Positions 46,776-59,933 of a DNA stretch of 64,000 bases are shown one piece after another. Source of the stretch: Cerioporus squamosus (lineage: Eukaryota; Basidiomycota; Agaricomycetes; Polyporales; Polyporaceae); the NCBI GenBank assembly GCA_022592435.1, contig JABYQS010000103.1, positions 62,001-126,000 on the forward strand, given 5' to 3'. Position 1 is the first letter of the stretch, and each line of letters begins with the position of its first letter. The notes below the pieces were generated by a model that worked only from the letters and a program-made list of their open reading frames with translations, was not told where the DNA came from and made no database searches. The position numbers and the translations under genes are program-made.

Positions 46776-48214
46776 TCACGCGTAGACGTGCACACCAGCA
46801 ATGTCCCAGAAGGCGTCGTTGAACGCGCTCGGGTTCTGGTTGACGAAGGCTGTGCAGTGCGGATCCACGTCAGTACATGGCACGATCACGATGGCACCGG
46901 GAGAGGGGCGAGATATGTACGCACTTGCACAGTCGCCAGGGCAACCGCCGAGCGTGTTGAAGAACTGAGGGAGACCGGCCCAGTCACCGCCTGTGTATGG
47001 GAACGGGTCAGGACGGTTCGTACTACAGCGGGAAGGCGGTACGTACAGAACGTCAGGTTGATGATGATGTTGTGCGAGCCGAAGTGCGAGGGGATGTCGC
47101 ACGTATCGGGGACGAACAGCGCTGAAGGGGTGCCCTGCATTGCGAAAGCAGAGTCAGCATCACCGGAGCTCAATCATCCGTAGCTCGCCGTGCACAGCTC
47201 GACATCCAAACGTCCGCACATGCGATATGTACGCATGCATAGCCACGGGACTGGGGATAGGAATACGGCTTCGATAGGCAGAGGCGGATCACTCACCCAT
47301 GCATCAGTGTTCACATTCGCGCCCGCAGTCTTAACGTCTGCAGGGACGGCGGGGTCGTTGCGCGACCAGAACCAGACCTTGATGAACGAGGTCGTGCGCT
47401 CCATCGCGTAGAACCCTCCGCCGGCGGCGTTGAACGACTTCCCGTAGCTGTTGGGAGCAGTCGCCTGCACACCACATCCGGCGTTCCCGTCCGCGTTCGT
47501 ATCGCAGTTGTTCGTGACCGGGTTGCCGCTCATCGCGCGACCCGTCGCGGGCTGCGCACAGTTGGGGCTCGTGTGCAGCGTCGACTGGTTCGGCTCGATG
47601 TCGTTCGTGCCTTCGAGCTATGAAGTGCGAAAAGTGGTCAGAACACCGACGACGGGGTCCAGATCGTTGACGAGGAAGCCACGCACGATGTCGACTTCAC
47701 CCTCGCCAGGCCACGCCTCCTCGTTGACTTCCCAGGCAGCGGGCCAGGTGCCACAGCCTTGCGGCATATGCCTGATGTCGAAGCTGTGGTCACGATCACG
47801 GTAAGCATCGGACGGCGCAGGATCAAGGAGAGACTGCGCGCACACTGTGACGTGCGTGCTGTACGCAGCGTTGCTCTTGATGCGGACGGACGACCGTCCG
47901 GGACCGGCAGGGTCGAGGACGTTGAACGAATCGGCGCGCATAACGAAGGAAGTGTCCGACGCGAAGGTCAGGTTCTGAGCGAGCGCCGTCGCTTGATCGA
48001 CATATTGACTGGTGAGGGAGGATTGACATGAGTCACTGAACAACAGATGGATATCTGACGCTTACACTCGGCCGTGGGTGGGATCCGCGATCGTCTCGTG
48101 AACGAAGCCGGTCAAGAAGTCCTGTCCAACGAAACTATCCTTGGCGGGGTACGTCGCTCCCAGAGCGGACGAGACGAGAGCAGAGAGAGTGAACAGCGCA
48201 GCTGTCGAACGCAT
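46776..48214 (-). CDS. GH16 endo-beta-1,3(4)-glucanase, Lam16A-like
   Basis: Secreted laminarinase-type enzyme degrading beta-1,3/1,6- and 1,3/1,4-glucans. Read from 48214, with seven exons, including about 48214-48066, 48008-47844, 47783-47687 and 47617-47297, then three short ones to 46776. The signal peptide is STAALFTLSALVSSALG, and the mature protein starts near ATYPAKDSFVG. The whole length follows the Phanerochaete Lam16A pattern: HETIADPTHGRV, YVDQATALAQNLTFA, GPGRSSVRIKS, FDIRHMPQGCGTWPAAWE, the catalytic GEVDI/LEGTND (split by an intron; the two Glu are nucleophile and acid/base), YAMERTTSFIKVWFW, NIIINLTFCGDWAG and WDIAGVHVYA. No GPI tail, so probably freely secreted, unlike the GH16 at 20107. 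Confidence 0.93.
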
Positions 48215-49887
48215 GACGAAAAGAGTGAGAGAGAGAGGGCGTAAAGGAAAGTGAGCGAGACGTGAAATCCACAGGATCTAAGGAACACTCCTCGACGCAC
48301 CTCCGGTTTATATACCTGCGCGCGGAACGGGTCTCGGGCCCTCGGGGTGGCCCTGGCAAAGCGATCATCCTTTGTGAGGAATGATTGATTTGTTGGAGCG
48401 CAGCCAAGGCAGCTTTGATAGTGACGATCAATGGTCCGAAAGGCCGTACAGCTTGCAACCATGCGTGCGCTACGTATGCGCATTGCGCCCAAAGCGGGGG
48501 CGACCAGGCTCGAACCAGACACGCACGCGCGGATTTTGATATCGTCGATTATGATGGGGTTTGGAAGAGACCGCACATGCTCGCACAAGTTGGCGCCCGC
48601 GCAGAGAGGCGTAACCATGCGTACAGTATGCACGTCAACAGCAACGGGGTGGGTCGAATGGGTTGCGAAGCTCTTCAGGGTTCGGGGACAGGTATATCCG
48701 CCGCAGCGGCTGGTGGCAGTGATGTCGCTCAAAGCCCCAGGTGGAACCTCGCTACCGTGGCGTCGCATACTGCGATGGACGCACCTGGACGCATTGGCAA
48801 CACCCTGACCTTGGCAGCGCGACACACCACGATATCGCAGCCCAAGAGAGTCCAAAAAGACCATCTAGCTAGCTGAAGAGAGTATACTTATGAACCCATG
48901 AAATGTGGTTATACGATGACGACATACACACCTGCGGGAGTCGCTGGTTCGGCGCACTAGATCAAGAATCAACCTGACTACCACGTTGTTGCTAGCACAT
49001 CATATACATGTCGAGCCAAAGAGCTGCAGTCGAGAATTCTCAGGTCGTGTTGGCGGTCGAAAGACAAGTTCGCCGCGGCCCTGCAACCCGTGTTGGCGCC
49101 CAATGAATTCTCGGGCGCCTTCGTTGGCGGACTCTGTGCTTGATCAGTGCTTGATACTTGACCACTGCTTTCTGCTCCTTAGAGCTCGGAGCTACTGCAT
49201 GCTGTTCTTATGGGGCTCGTCACTGGATGCTTCAAGTCACAGCAGTGTCTGCCGCTGTGTCCCTTAGGATCTCGCGGAAGTCGTATCTCGCGCAAGTCAT
49301 CATGGTGCCGCAAATCTACTTTCCGACCATACCCACTATGTAGTCTGAGTTGGGACGGCTGCTTGGAGACAGAACCGCACGTACAGCATCCTTTGGCTTA
49401 AAACGCCATCAACTAGGTCTTCCTGGACGCTACCCGCATAGGATGGATGCGGTGACAATGCTGCATAGACCAGAGAATTATGGCAGTCGAGGGGCAGGAC
49501 CTGGGCTCCCGGAGGACTGGAGTTGACGATGCCGAGTGCGTAGCTCAATACGTCGAGAGCATAACTTCGACATTGACAGAATTCTTTGACCTGGCCTATA
49601 GCGGCGTCAGTCTGCCAAGATGCGGTCGACCATCGTGACCGGTCCTCGACAGCCCTACCTCCGATAACCGCAGTCGAATGCGATACGATCCCACTTCGAG
49701 GCCGCACTCGTGTTCCTCGGTGCCTTATCGAATCTGTCTACATACGAGGGATCGCGTAGCCTGCAGGCTGCCAGTGCCATATGAGGTATCCGGAGTCCGG
49801 CTCCGCGCTCCCATACAGGAGCTGCAGCTCGCTATTACCTCGTGTCATAGGTCCTCAACCATCCTACGTGTGCCTTCTGCTCTACCT
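48215..49887. other. Intergenic, promoter of the Lam16A-like gene at its left edge
   Basis: About 1.7 kb without a supportable gene. Its left edge carries a TATA box for the GH16 gene (48305-48316). Long frames on both strands (e.g. 48112-48864) overlap each other and look like chance. Confidence 0.45.
48305..48316 (-). promoter_or_regulatory. TATA box of the Lam16A-like GH16 gene
   Basis: On the minus strand the sequence reads GGTATATAAACC, 91-102 bases before the ATG at 48214, followed by a purine/pyrimidine-skewed leader. Confidence 0.55.
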
Positions 49888-51005
49888 ATGCTTGTGCCCA
49901 CATCCATCAAGCCCACGTATGAGGCCGATATAGACATGGACCCAAGCCTCATCCGGCGATTCAGTGCGCTCATTGACCAGTCGTGAGTGTCTTCAAGTAT
50001 CGCGATCGGCGCAGAGTAACCTCACTACTGGACTACGCACTCCTCCTGCTCATATCGTGCCCCACCATCGATCGCGCTGGATATGCGATCAGGGAAGACT
50101 TCGCGGAAGACTTCCTTCCCGAGTTCAAGGTCCAGTCGGAAGCAGTGTACGGGCCTTTGAGCGAGGATGAACTCCTCGAACTCGCCATGGACCACTTTCA
50201 CAGCGACAAGAGTCAAAACCTGAGCCCTGGCCCTTCAACAAGAGGCGGTGCATGGACGAGCATCCCTGGCTCATGGTCGGACACTCCTACAGCCTCTGGC
50301 TCAACGCCCTCTTTCAGCCTGGGATGGGTCTTGGACCGCCTGGAGGACGAACTGCAATGCGCATTGTGAGTAGCTGTGGCTGGAATCACAAGTAGGACAA
50401 GCGTCGAGCTCTCATCTGTGCGGCGATGTAGTTGCATTGAACCGCTGTGAGTCGTCACGGTATTCCTCGTCCTCCATGCGATACTGACTCTGGCTATCAC
50501 CAGAGCACGACCGTATAGTCTCAATCACGGGCAGTGCGGCCACAACTTCTGCGCGCTCTGCGTGCTGAAGTGGTGCTTCGATGCGCTGGACGGTGAAAGT
50601 GGTCGTTGGCTCGAGACGCTGCGGTGTCCCGTGTGCCGTGCAATGCTTCCCGCCACTCCAGCGGACGTCCCGCGTGCGATGTGTACCTTGCCGTTTGTTC
50701 CCAACCGGAGCGCGGACACGACGGTCAGGGCGTACCTCGACCTCGTGCGGGACGCTGCGGATAGACGCGGGGTCAGTGGATTGGATGAGAGGGCCAAAGG
50801 CTGGGGGCAAAACGGCAGGAAGAGAATGGATTGGGACGAACGCGACAGGTGAGTGTTCGACTATTGCGGTTTGTTGGATGCCGCTCACGCTCTGTGTAAC
50901 TACAGGAAAGGCACGGAGGGGATGGAACTCGTGGTGACGAACTGGGCGATATTCGAAGATGAGGATTTCTTAGCGATGAAGGCTAGATTCGAAGATCCTT
51001 CGTGA
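49888..51005 (+). CDS. RING-finger protein (probable E3 ubiquitin ligase)
   Basis: Exons 49888-49982, 50015-50365, 50432-50446, 50504-50848 and 50906-51005 join in phase to 301 residues. The RING starts at the exon 2/3 border (CAF-CIEPL), where the first Cys comes from exon 2 and the second from a 15-nt exon 3. It continues with CGHNFCALCVLKWC and CPVCRAML, a C3HC4-like pattern. The N-terminal half contains an acidic/helical region (LPEFKVQSEAVYGPLSEDELLELAM) and a Ser/Thr/Pro-rich part; the C-terminus is helical and charged. It would transfer ubiquitin from an E2; the substrate is unknown. The first intron as modelled is only 32 nt, which is suspiciously short, so the first exon and start are uncertain; the frame also continues upstream. 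Confidence 0.75.
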
Positions 51006-51690
51006 AGTGATTCATACTGCTGTGGATGTTGCGCGCCGTGGATGGTGGTCCTGGTCTGGGCGTCGTTACTCTCGTGAAGTGCTATCTCTGTTACGGACGG
51101 TGTACTATGTATGGCCTTCGGCATTGATGTTTAGGAGATAAAGTACGATCCGAGTGTCCTCCTGTCTCGCCAGTCGTGTGAGTTCGAAGTGAGAGTGGCG
51201 TGCTCCTGGCTTCTGGCAGTACTGGCGGCTGCACCAGCAGCCACAACCGCGTCGGTGACGCGCGTCTCGGCAAAGTCCATTCCCTCCTCCCGATTCCGTT
51301 CAGATAGCCCAAGCTGGCCTCTCTCATCTCCTCCTGCTCGTCCTCCTCCATCGTCCTCGTCTGCGCTATCGTTCTCGGCACACTCTACCTCTTGTCTCGC
51401 GCGCGAAGTCTCTCCAACTACCTCGAACGTCTCGCACCCGGAGCTATGGTCAGTGGTACCCTGCATTCCCCGCTCGTCCCCTCGCGGACCGGGACGCGAC
51501 GACACATCTAACGCGCTTGCATCTGTCCATTTGCTTCCGTACCACCATGTCCGTGTATCTTCTCAAACGCAATCTACATCGATGCTATCTCCGATGTGCC
51601 AATCTCCCCCGCATCTGTGCCGCACACCCCCGGGACCTCCTCACACACGCACCATAGGCAACCAAGTTCAAGGCTAAGGCGAACGCGGAG
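51006..51690. other. Intergenic, no gene seen
   Basis: 685 bases. A Ser/Pro-type open frame at 51189-51677 has overlapping antisense frames and no motif, and is not called. Confidence 0.4.
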
Positions 51691-52934
51691 ATGGATGCAC
51701 TCGTCGCACAGTTTACTGCTATCACTGGGTCGTCGTAAGTGTCATCGTATGTCATGTTCGGAGACTAGGACACTGACGAGGTATGGCTACTCGTTGTGGC
51801 GGTCAGTGCCAAGGACGCGCGCAAGTACCTCACGAAGTACAAGCGGCTTGACCTCGCCATGGACGCGTTCTACAACAGCCCTCCTACCCCAGCACCGCAG
51901 GCATCGACCAGCAAGCTGAACGCGCTCTTTGACAAGTACAAGGGTACGTCCTATATGTCTGCTATCCCCTTGCACGCCGGTTCCCTCACCTATGTTTGAC
52001 ACCCTCAATTCCGGCACTGTATGGTGCATTCCGACGCATCTGTTCCTGCCTTCAGACGCAGACGGAGATGACATCACGGTTGACGGCACGATCAAGCTCT
52101 GTGAAGATCTGGGCGTCGACCCAGAAGATGTCGTATTGCTCGCCGTGGCGTATGAGCTCAAGTCACCGTCAATGGGTCAGTGGTCGAGGAAAGGTTGGGT
52201 AGACGGATGGAAGGCGCTTGGGTGAGTTCATCATATGTTGCGGGGTACCATCCCTGTATTGCGGAAGACAGGGCCCTCATGGTGTTCGCCACAGCGTTGA
52301 CACAATCGAGGGTATGAAGTCGACGCTCCAGAAGCTGCGGGAGCAGCTTGCGACAGACACAGACTATTTCCGGCATGTGTACAACTACACCTTTGAGTTC
52401 TCGCGTCCACCTGGGCAGCGCTCGCTAGGTATGCCCTGTCTGGATCCTCTTCCGGGCCGCTGACTGAATGCAAAATAGGCCTGGACATGGCGCAGGGTTT
52501 CTGGGCGCTGCTCATCCCGCATGGGCTGCAAGGCGGCGCCCTCTCGCATGTAGTTTCTCCTTCGGCGCAGGATGAGGACGGCGACGCGCCGATGGACGGC
52601 AGCAGCGGGCCGGAAGAGGGCTGGAAGGAGGAGTACACTCAATGGTGGTTCGAGTTTCTGGAGCAGAGCGGGATCAAGGGCGTGAGCAAGGATGTTTGGC
52701 AGATGGTGAGTTTTCATGTATGCGAGGGGGTGGACGACGCTGACGCTCGTGCGGTGCGTAGTTCCTCGAGTTCGTACGGACGATCGACTCCAAGTTCGAG
52801 AAGTACGACGTGGAAGGTACGTGTTGCGTTTTTGCCGATCAAATCGTGGCTGATTGTGGGGCGCAGCTGCGTGGCCGTCGACAATCGACGACTTCGTCGA
52901 GTACGCGAAGAACCGCGTCGTCGGGAACGCGTAG
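51691..52934 (+). CDS. DCN1: Dcn1-type cullin neddylation factor
   Basis: Scaffold-like E3 that helps transfer Nedd8/Rub1 from its E2 to cullins, activating SCF-type ligases. Exons 51691-51734, 51807-51943, 52056-52221, 52295-52428, 52479-52705, 52762-52816 and 52867-52934 join in phase to 276 residues, the normal size. The N-terminal UBA-like region (residues about 1-50) reads MDALVAQFTAITGSS then AKDARKYLTKYKRLDLAMDAF. The PONY domain follows: DADGDDITVDGTIKLCEDLG, DPEDVVLLAVAYELKS, WVDGWKALG, FRHVYNYTFEFSRPPGQRSL, LDMAQGFWALLIP, WWFEFLEQS, VSKDVWQM then FLEFV and the ending WPSTIDDFVEYAKNRV. An acidic insert (DEDGDAPMDGSSGPEEG) between two core helices is longer than in yeast. It fits with the F-box and RING genes only by general pathway, with no operon-like linkage. 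Confidence 0.93.
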
Positions 52935-53909
52935 AGCCGTCTACCGCTTCGTCCGGAAGTCGTGAAGGGGAGCGTATGAACATCGGTCTCCTAGAGGTGG
53001 ATGAATCAAGGAGTGTATCATGGTTTGTAGAGTATCCTGTGCGCAGTACCTCGCCTCGTCGCAAGTCGTGTTGTATCGAATCTGTTGTCGAGCTTATCTC
53101 ATTATGTTTCAACAACGCTGCTCATGTTCGTTTATCTGTAATGTCGACGCGAACGGTTACTGAGGTGAGTGTTTGCTTTCCTCCGAGGACCATTCGGCTG
53201 ACACTGGACTGTGCAGAAGCTAGGTTCAGGAATTTGTTCGCTGTGAGAAGAAACTTGAGCTCGGAAATTGACAGCACCGCAAGAGAGGGCGCGATGTTCC
53301 CCGGTTCCACTGCTACTCGGTTTCACATTGACTTCCAATCCCGGAGACAGAGACCTCACTGCGACTTCACGAAAGTCTCCCGAAATTCAGCGCCGATTTT
53401 CCCGCCAGGTGCAGGACTATTGTATGCTATTACGTTGACCACCGCCACTCACAAGTTTCATGTTTTCTAGCACAAGGAGGGCGTCGTCTTGAGCGGTTCG
53501 AAGACAGCACGGCTAGCGCAGATACCTCAAGGAACAGCTCACGTTGACCTTGCTCTGTGTTGGGTGACAGTAACCGTATGCCTGCCCCCACTCCATAGAT
53601 CTCTTCTATTGTGTGCGCCCTGAAGGACGCGAAGTTGCAGCCCATGGGCCAACTTTGCGCCCGTTAGGCTCAGCGCATCTACGCCGGCGGGAGTCACGAT
53701 GCGACGCTCGCAGCTCGAGCGTCGTAAAGCATGCCCCTGCCCTCCAACTGCCTCGAGGGGTCGAGCACTCCTGAGTACACACTCAGGCCCACACTTCGTA
53801 TGACACCTTATAATCACCGTGGATGTGGGCGCGAGATGGGGTCCCTTGGCTGCTCCTCCCACTGTGCTCTTCTGGCTGTTGACTCCGGAGCTTCGCCTCT
53901 TCCTAAACC
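52935..53909. other. Intergenic, no gene seen
   Basis: 975 bases. The frame that overlaps the Dcn1 3' end and continues to 53470 is a shadow of that gene. Otherwise only short frames. Confidence 0.45.
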
Positions 53910-55513
53910 ATGTCCGCGCACACGGTGTACATCGACGATGCGGACAAGTCCAAGATTCAGTACACGACCATCGAGCTTGGACCGTACCGCGGGAGGGGCT
54001 TCCAGCCGCTTGACAACCAGGGCGAGGGTGTCTACGACGGGACGCTCAGCGTGACGGATGTGGAGGACGTCAGTGCTGTGGTGACATTCACAGGTGTGCT
54101 CTACCTTCGTCTTTCTTCTCGTTGTCTCGAGGTTGTATATTGATCCGACTCATAGGCACGCGCGTGTCAGTATATGGCTCCCTGCGGGCCGCGCTCGCAC
54201 CAGATGTACCGTCGCCATTGACTAAGTACAGCATCCCAGAGTGGGACTACGGCGGGGTTTCCGCCATAACGCCGTACCAGGCCCCAAGTGTCACCGAGCC
54301 ACAGAACAACGTGAACTTCTTCACGTCGGACGCTCTCCCGCTTGGAACGTATTCGCTCTGGATTAATGTCACGAGCGCGAGTTCCGACGCCCCGTTCTAC
54401 CTTGACTACATCGCAGTTGAGGTACCTGGAGCTCCACCTGCATCGTCGAGTTCGCAGCCAGCGCCCTCTACTTCCACGTTGGTCACGCCCCCTCCGACGA
54501 CCTTGCCTCCAGCAAAAATCACTACTGTGACGGCAGCGCCTCCGCCATCTTCCCCTCAAGGGTCGCTCCAACATCCAATCCGCCTGCCACATCGTCCCTG
54601 GAAAGTCTGTCAGGGAGACCGTCAACATCCTCATCCATATCTCAAGCTGCGTCTGCCCTTGCCAGCGTGGTGACACTTCCGGGCTCGACCGTGATAATCA
54701 CATCGTCGCATGTAGCCACGGAAAGCGGGTCAGCGTCCCTCCTTCCTGCAGCAGACTTCTTGAGCCAGTCTTCGTTCCCGGCAGGCGCGATGGTCGGAGC
54801 GGCCGTAGGCGGGGCCTTGCTCCTGCTCGTCGCACTACTGGCTCTCTACACCTGCATACGGAGACGACATTATGCTATACCTGCAGAATATGACTACGGC
54901 GAAGGTACAGTCGCTCAGAAGGGTGAGTCGTCGCGATGTGTGATCTTTGGGAGGACATGGCCTGACATACATACCACCGGCGCCAGATCCGGAACCGCAC
55001 ATCACGCCCTTCGTCGATCCCTCGTTCGGAGTGGGGATGGTTCAGGCAGGCGACCGCGGGCTCATGTTTGTTCCCGCACGGGACTCTATGAACTCCCAGT
55101 CTACTCGGCCAACGTCGCCTCCTGGCTCGCCATACAGCAAGTCGCGCACAGTCTCCCCGCAGCTTCAACCCAACCCGCGCACGAGTGGTGGAGCGGTGTC
55201 GTTTCTGACGATTGGCCATAAACGGTCGATGACGTTCCAGAGCATCCTCAGCGACCGCCCAGTGAGCCCCGGCATGGGCATGGGTGCGGGTCCCTCGGCA
55301 CTTGATCCCATGTCGAGCCGGCCGTCTTCTAGGGCTGTGAACGTCCCTCCCGGGATCGAGGTGCTAGTACAAGCGCAACAGCCATCGGTAGAGGGCTCAC
55401 ATGAACTCCCGCCCCCGGTGTACTCTGCGTCCCCTCGGCCAGACGAAAACTACAGCGTTCAGACCCTGAGTCGAGGGAATCCTGGCGCTGTCACTTACGA
55501 TGCGTTGAGATGA
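53910..55513 (+). CDS. Single-pass membrane protein (paralogue 3 of 3), frameshifted
   Basis: Exons 53910-54093, 54156-54922 and 54987-55513. Exon 1 ends AVVTFTG and exon 2 starts TRVSVYGSLRAA, the family junction. The beta-domain continues VNFFTSDALPLGTYSLWINVT and FYLDYIAVEV. In the Ser/Thr/Pro linker the frame slips by one missing base at a C run (about 54553). The next frame continues with SNPPATSSLES and VVTLPGSTVIITSS into a clear transmembrane helix (MVGAAVGGALLLLVALLALYTCI) followed by RRRH. As given, translation would stop before the membrane helix, so an assembly indel is likely. The cytosolic tail contains LDPMSSRPSSRAVNV and ELPPPVYSASPRPDENYSV; this 3' end is duplicated at 58680. 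Confidence 0.75.
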
Positions 55514-55805
55514 CCTTTGTGTGCCCTCAATTAATGCTCCTATCCTATGCTCATTTATTTACCTGTTGGTGCTCCAAGCTTGATTTTGGTTTTATGGTTG
55601 CGTTCTGTTTCGTGGTTGGGGCTACGTAGTACTGTAGCAACTACTTCATCGGACCGAGAGTCGATCTTATGACTCGGTCTTGAGTCGAACCAGCTGGGGA
55701 AAGGGAACCAACCGTACAAGCGCTTAGGTCCGCCACAGCATCGGCAACGGTGACCAGCTCGCGGTTGGCTCGCGGCGGTGTAACTTGACTATGTAGCTTG
55801 ACTTC
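55299..55805 (+). repeat. Direct segmental duplication, copy 1
   Basis: About 507 bases nearly matching 58680-59185. It spans the last 70 or so codons of the membrane-protein gene, its 3' flank and the DNA just before the NKAP gene start. Long stretches are identical, for example GACTCGGTCTTGAGTCGAAC and CTTAGGTCCGCCACAGCATC. Confidence 0.9.
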
Positions 55806-55840
55806 CGGCCTCATCCTTCCTCCACTTGCTAGTGATCAAC

Positions 55841-57590
<1,750 letters not shown>

Positions 57591-57845
57591 GTCTGTCAGA
57601 CGGTGTTGGAGAGTTATGGCATGCATACGTGCATTGGATTGTTGGAGATGGTTGTGCGGCCATACCACCGTCATGGTTGCCGGTCGAGATTACATGACCT
57701 TCTCTTCCTCCAAGTTGCCACTCCGCGCTAGTGCCATGCACCGTTTGCTGGTGAGTAGTCAACTAGTTGTGACCCCTTGGTGTCCTGATTGAACAGATTC
57801 TGATCGGCGTCGAACCAGGAGACGAATTGAAAGACCATCTCAGCC

Positions 57846-58660
57846 ATGTCCGCCGCTCTGTCAATCAATGCAGATATCTTGCATGAACTCATGCTCTACG
57901 TGGGACCTAAGGCCTCAGTACCAGGCATCTGCAGCCCGCGTAGCTCGTTGGTGGACTCCTTCGGCCCAGAAAGCGCTATACCGATCGATTACCTTCCACA
58001 CCTGGGACGGCGCACCTAACTCTCCGGGGCAGCGGCCCGTGGAAACTTTGAGGTGCCATCCACATCTACGAGACCTCGTACACCAGATCTGCATCCGTTC
58101 GTCTATACTGGAAGGCGTGCGTGCGGAACTGGACTGGATGGATATTTTCCCGGAGAACAGCCTCCGTAACTTCACATAGATGTTTGCCGCCTAACTTGTT
58201 CGAGCACGCACCCTGCAGAAGGGCGCGATACACACCGTGCCCCACTTGATTGCCAATCCCACAAGCTCGGCTGGTTTGAAGGCGTGCTTCCAACTTCCGC
58301 TGATGGAGACACTCGAGCTCAATTGCGACTCTTCGGATTTGTGAGGATGCGATCTTGATGCATCCTGAGCCCCAAACCTCAAACATGTATCCATCCCCGT
58401 CCAGCGCACTTGCGAGCCCTTCGTGAACTCCATTCTCTCCGCGTTCGCCCGCCAGCTTCACTCCCTGCACATCCTTTTTGGCCCCTACACGAAGCCGGAG
58501 TTTGCGACAGGATTCATGGGGTTCCGGGGAGAGGAGTTTGTCCGGCACGCCCGCAGAGGAGAGAACTTGACCCGCGCTGCGTTCAGTGGTTTCACAAAGC
58601 CCCACACGATCCCCTTCGACGCGACACACAATCTACCCTTGGCTCGTCCAGGGGCTCATC
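57846..58660 (+). pseudogene. Truncated F-box protein remnant
   Basis: The ATG at 57846 opens SINADILHELMLYVG, an F-box-like helix. The frame then switches to one reading ASAARVARWWTPSAQKALYRSITF and HPHLRDLVHQICI, which is typical of basidiomycete F-box/LRR-type proteins. In that frame stops interrupt at about 58178, 58193 and 58340 within otherwise coherent protein-like sequence (HTVPHLIANPTSSAGLKACF; LPLMETLELNCDSSDL). A last open part ends APNLKHVSIP and FVNSILSAFARQLHSLHILF. The remnant runs into duplication copy 2, whose arrival may have cut off its 3' end. Confidence 0.7.
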
Positions 58661-58679
58661 TTTCTTGAGCACGAGCAGA

Positions 58680-59185
58680 CACTTGATCCCATGTCAAGCC
58701 GGCCGTCTTCTGGGGCTGTGGATGTCCCTCGCGGGATCGAGGTGCCAGTGCCAGTGCGACAACCGTCAGTAGAAGACTCAGACTCTGAACTCCCGCCCCC
58801 GGTGTACTCTGCGTCCCCTCGGCCAGATGAAAACTACAGCGTGGAGGCCCTGAGTCGAGGGAATCAGGCTGGCGCTGTAACGATCTGGTGAGATGACCTT
58901 TGTGCCCTCGATTAATGCTCCGATTCTATGCTCATTTAGTTACTTCTTGGTGCTGCAAGCTTGAGTTTTTTGCTCTTATGGTTGCGTCCCGTTTCATGGT
59001 TGGGGCTACGTAGTACTCGTACTGCCATGTAGCAACTATGTACATACTTCATCGGACCGGGAGTCGATCGTATGACTCGGTCTTGAGTCGAACCAGGTGG
59101 GGAAAGTGAACCAACTGTACAAGCGCTTAGGTCCGCCACAGCATCGGCAACGGTGACCAGCTCGCGACGGTGTAACTTGACTTCC
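58680..59185 (+). repeat. Direct segmental duplication, copy 2, with orphan gene 3' end
   Basis: This copy contains an orphan tail of the membrane protein (LDPMSSRPSSGAVDVP... ELPPPVYSASPRPDENYSV) without the domain or the membrane helix, then the copied 3' flank. It differs from copy 1 by scattered substitutions and small indels, so it is not recent. Its right end lies about 110 bases before the gene at 59295. Confidence 0.9.
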
Positions 59186-59294
59186 AACTTGAACCTCCAT
59201 CTACGCACGCTTCTCAACGGGCGCATTCCCCAAGACCAAGGACAAGAACCTCCAAACCGACTTGCAATCTACACGCGGGAGACCTTTGGATCGG

Positions 59295-59933
59295 ATGGCT
59301 GTCATGAACGCTGCTGCAGGTATGTGCCCCCGACTCTGCATCGGCACTACTGCGCATATGCACACGAGGAGAAGCGGAGGGTGGACTTGGCCGAGGTCCG
59401 AGGCCACCAGCCATCGCCACTGTATCATCCGCTGTGCAGCCACCCCAGCACCACCAAGTTTATGTGCTGATTGACTTATTCAAGCCCAGAACCTCGCCCG
59501 ACAACGAAGCCAGAACCGCTCGGTAGCTTCCCCTTGATATTCTTGTTCACGACGTGCACGCTATGTGCTCTTTTCCTTCTGTGGCGACGTGCATCGGAGT
59601 TTAGAACTGTTGTCGCTCACCAGTACGTCGCTGCGTATGTTCGCACAGCGCCCTTGGTCTGACTATGTATACTTCAGGTTGACCCCATGGAACTCGGGAC
59701 AAGGCCGTATACGTCTGTCTACGGATGACGGGCCGTCCGCACGGGAGTTTTTGGACGATGATTACGATGAAGACAACGAGAGGCTTGGAGATGAGGAGCC
59801 GCTAGCGGCCACTGCAGAACGTCTACGGAAAGCCGCATCTTCCGCCGAAACATCTACGGAGCACGAGGGCGAGCCAATAGTGGTCTTCGAAGCGGACACG
59901 GCAGACCCTCCTCCGCCTCCGCCCAAGTCATGA
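59295..59933 (+). CDS. Small single-pass membrane protein, unknown function
   Basis: Exons 59295-59319, 59490-59622 and 59678-59933 join in phase to 137 residues. The N-terminus (MAVMNAAAEPRPTTKPEP) leads into one membrane helix (FPLIFLFTTCTLCALFLLW) followed by RRASEF. The C-terminal part is acidic (DDDYDEDNERLGDEEPL) and ends in PPPPPPKS. The positive charges after the helix suggest an outside/lumenal N-terminus and a cytosolic tail. I do not recognise a named family. Its upstream DNA includes the same duplicated segment that precedes the NKAP gene. Confidence 0.7.
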
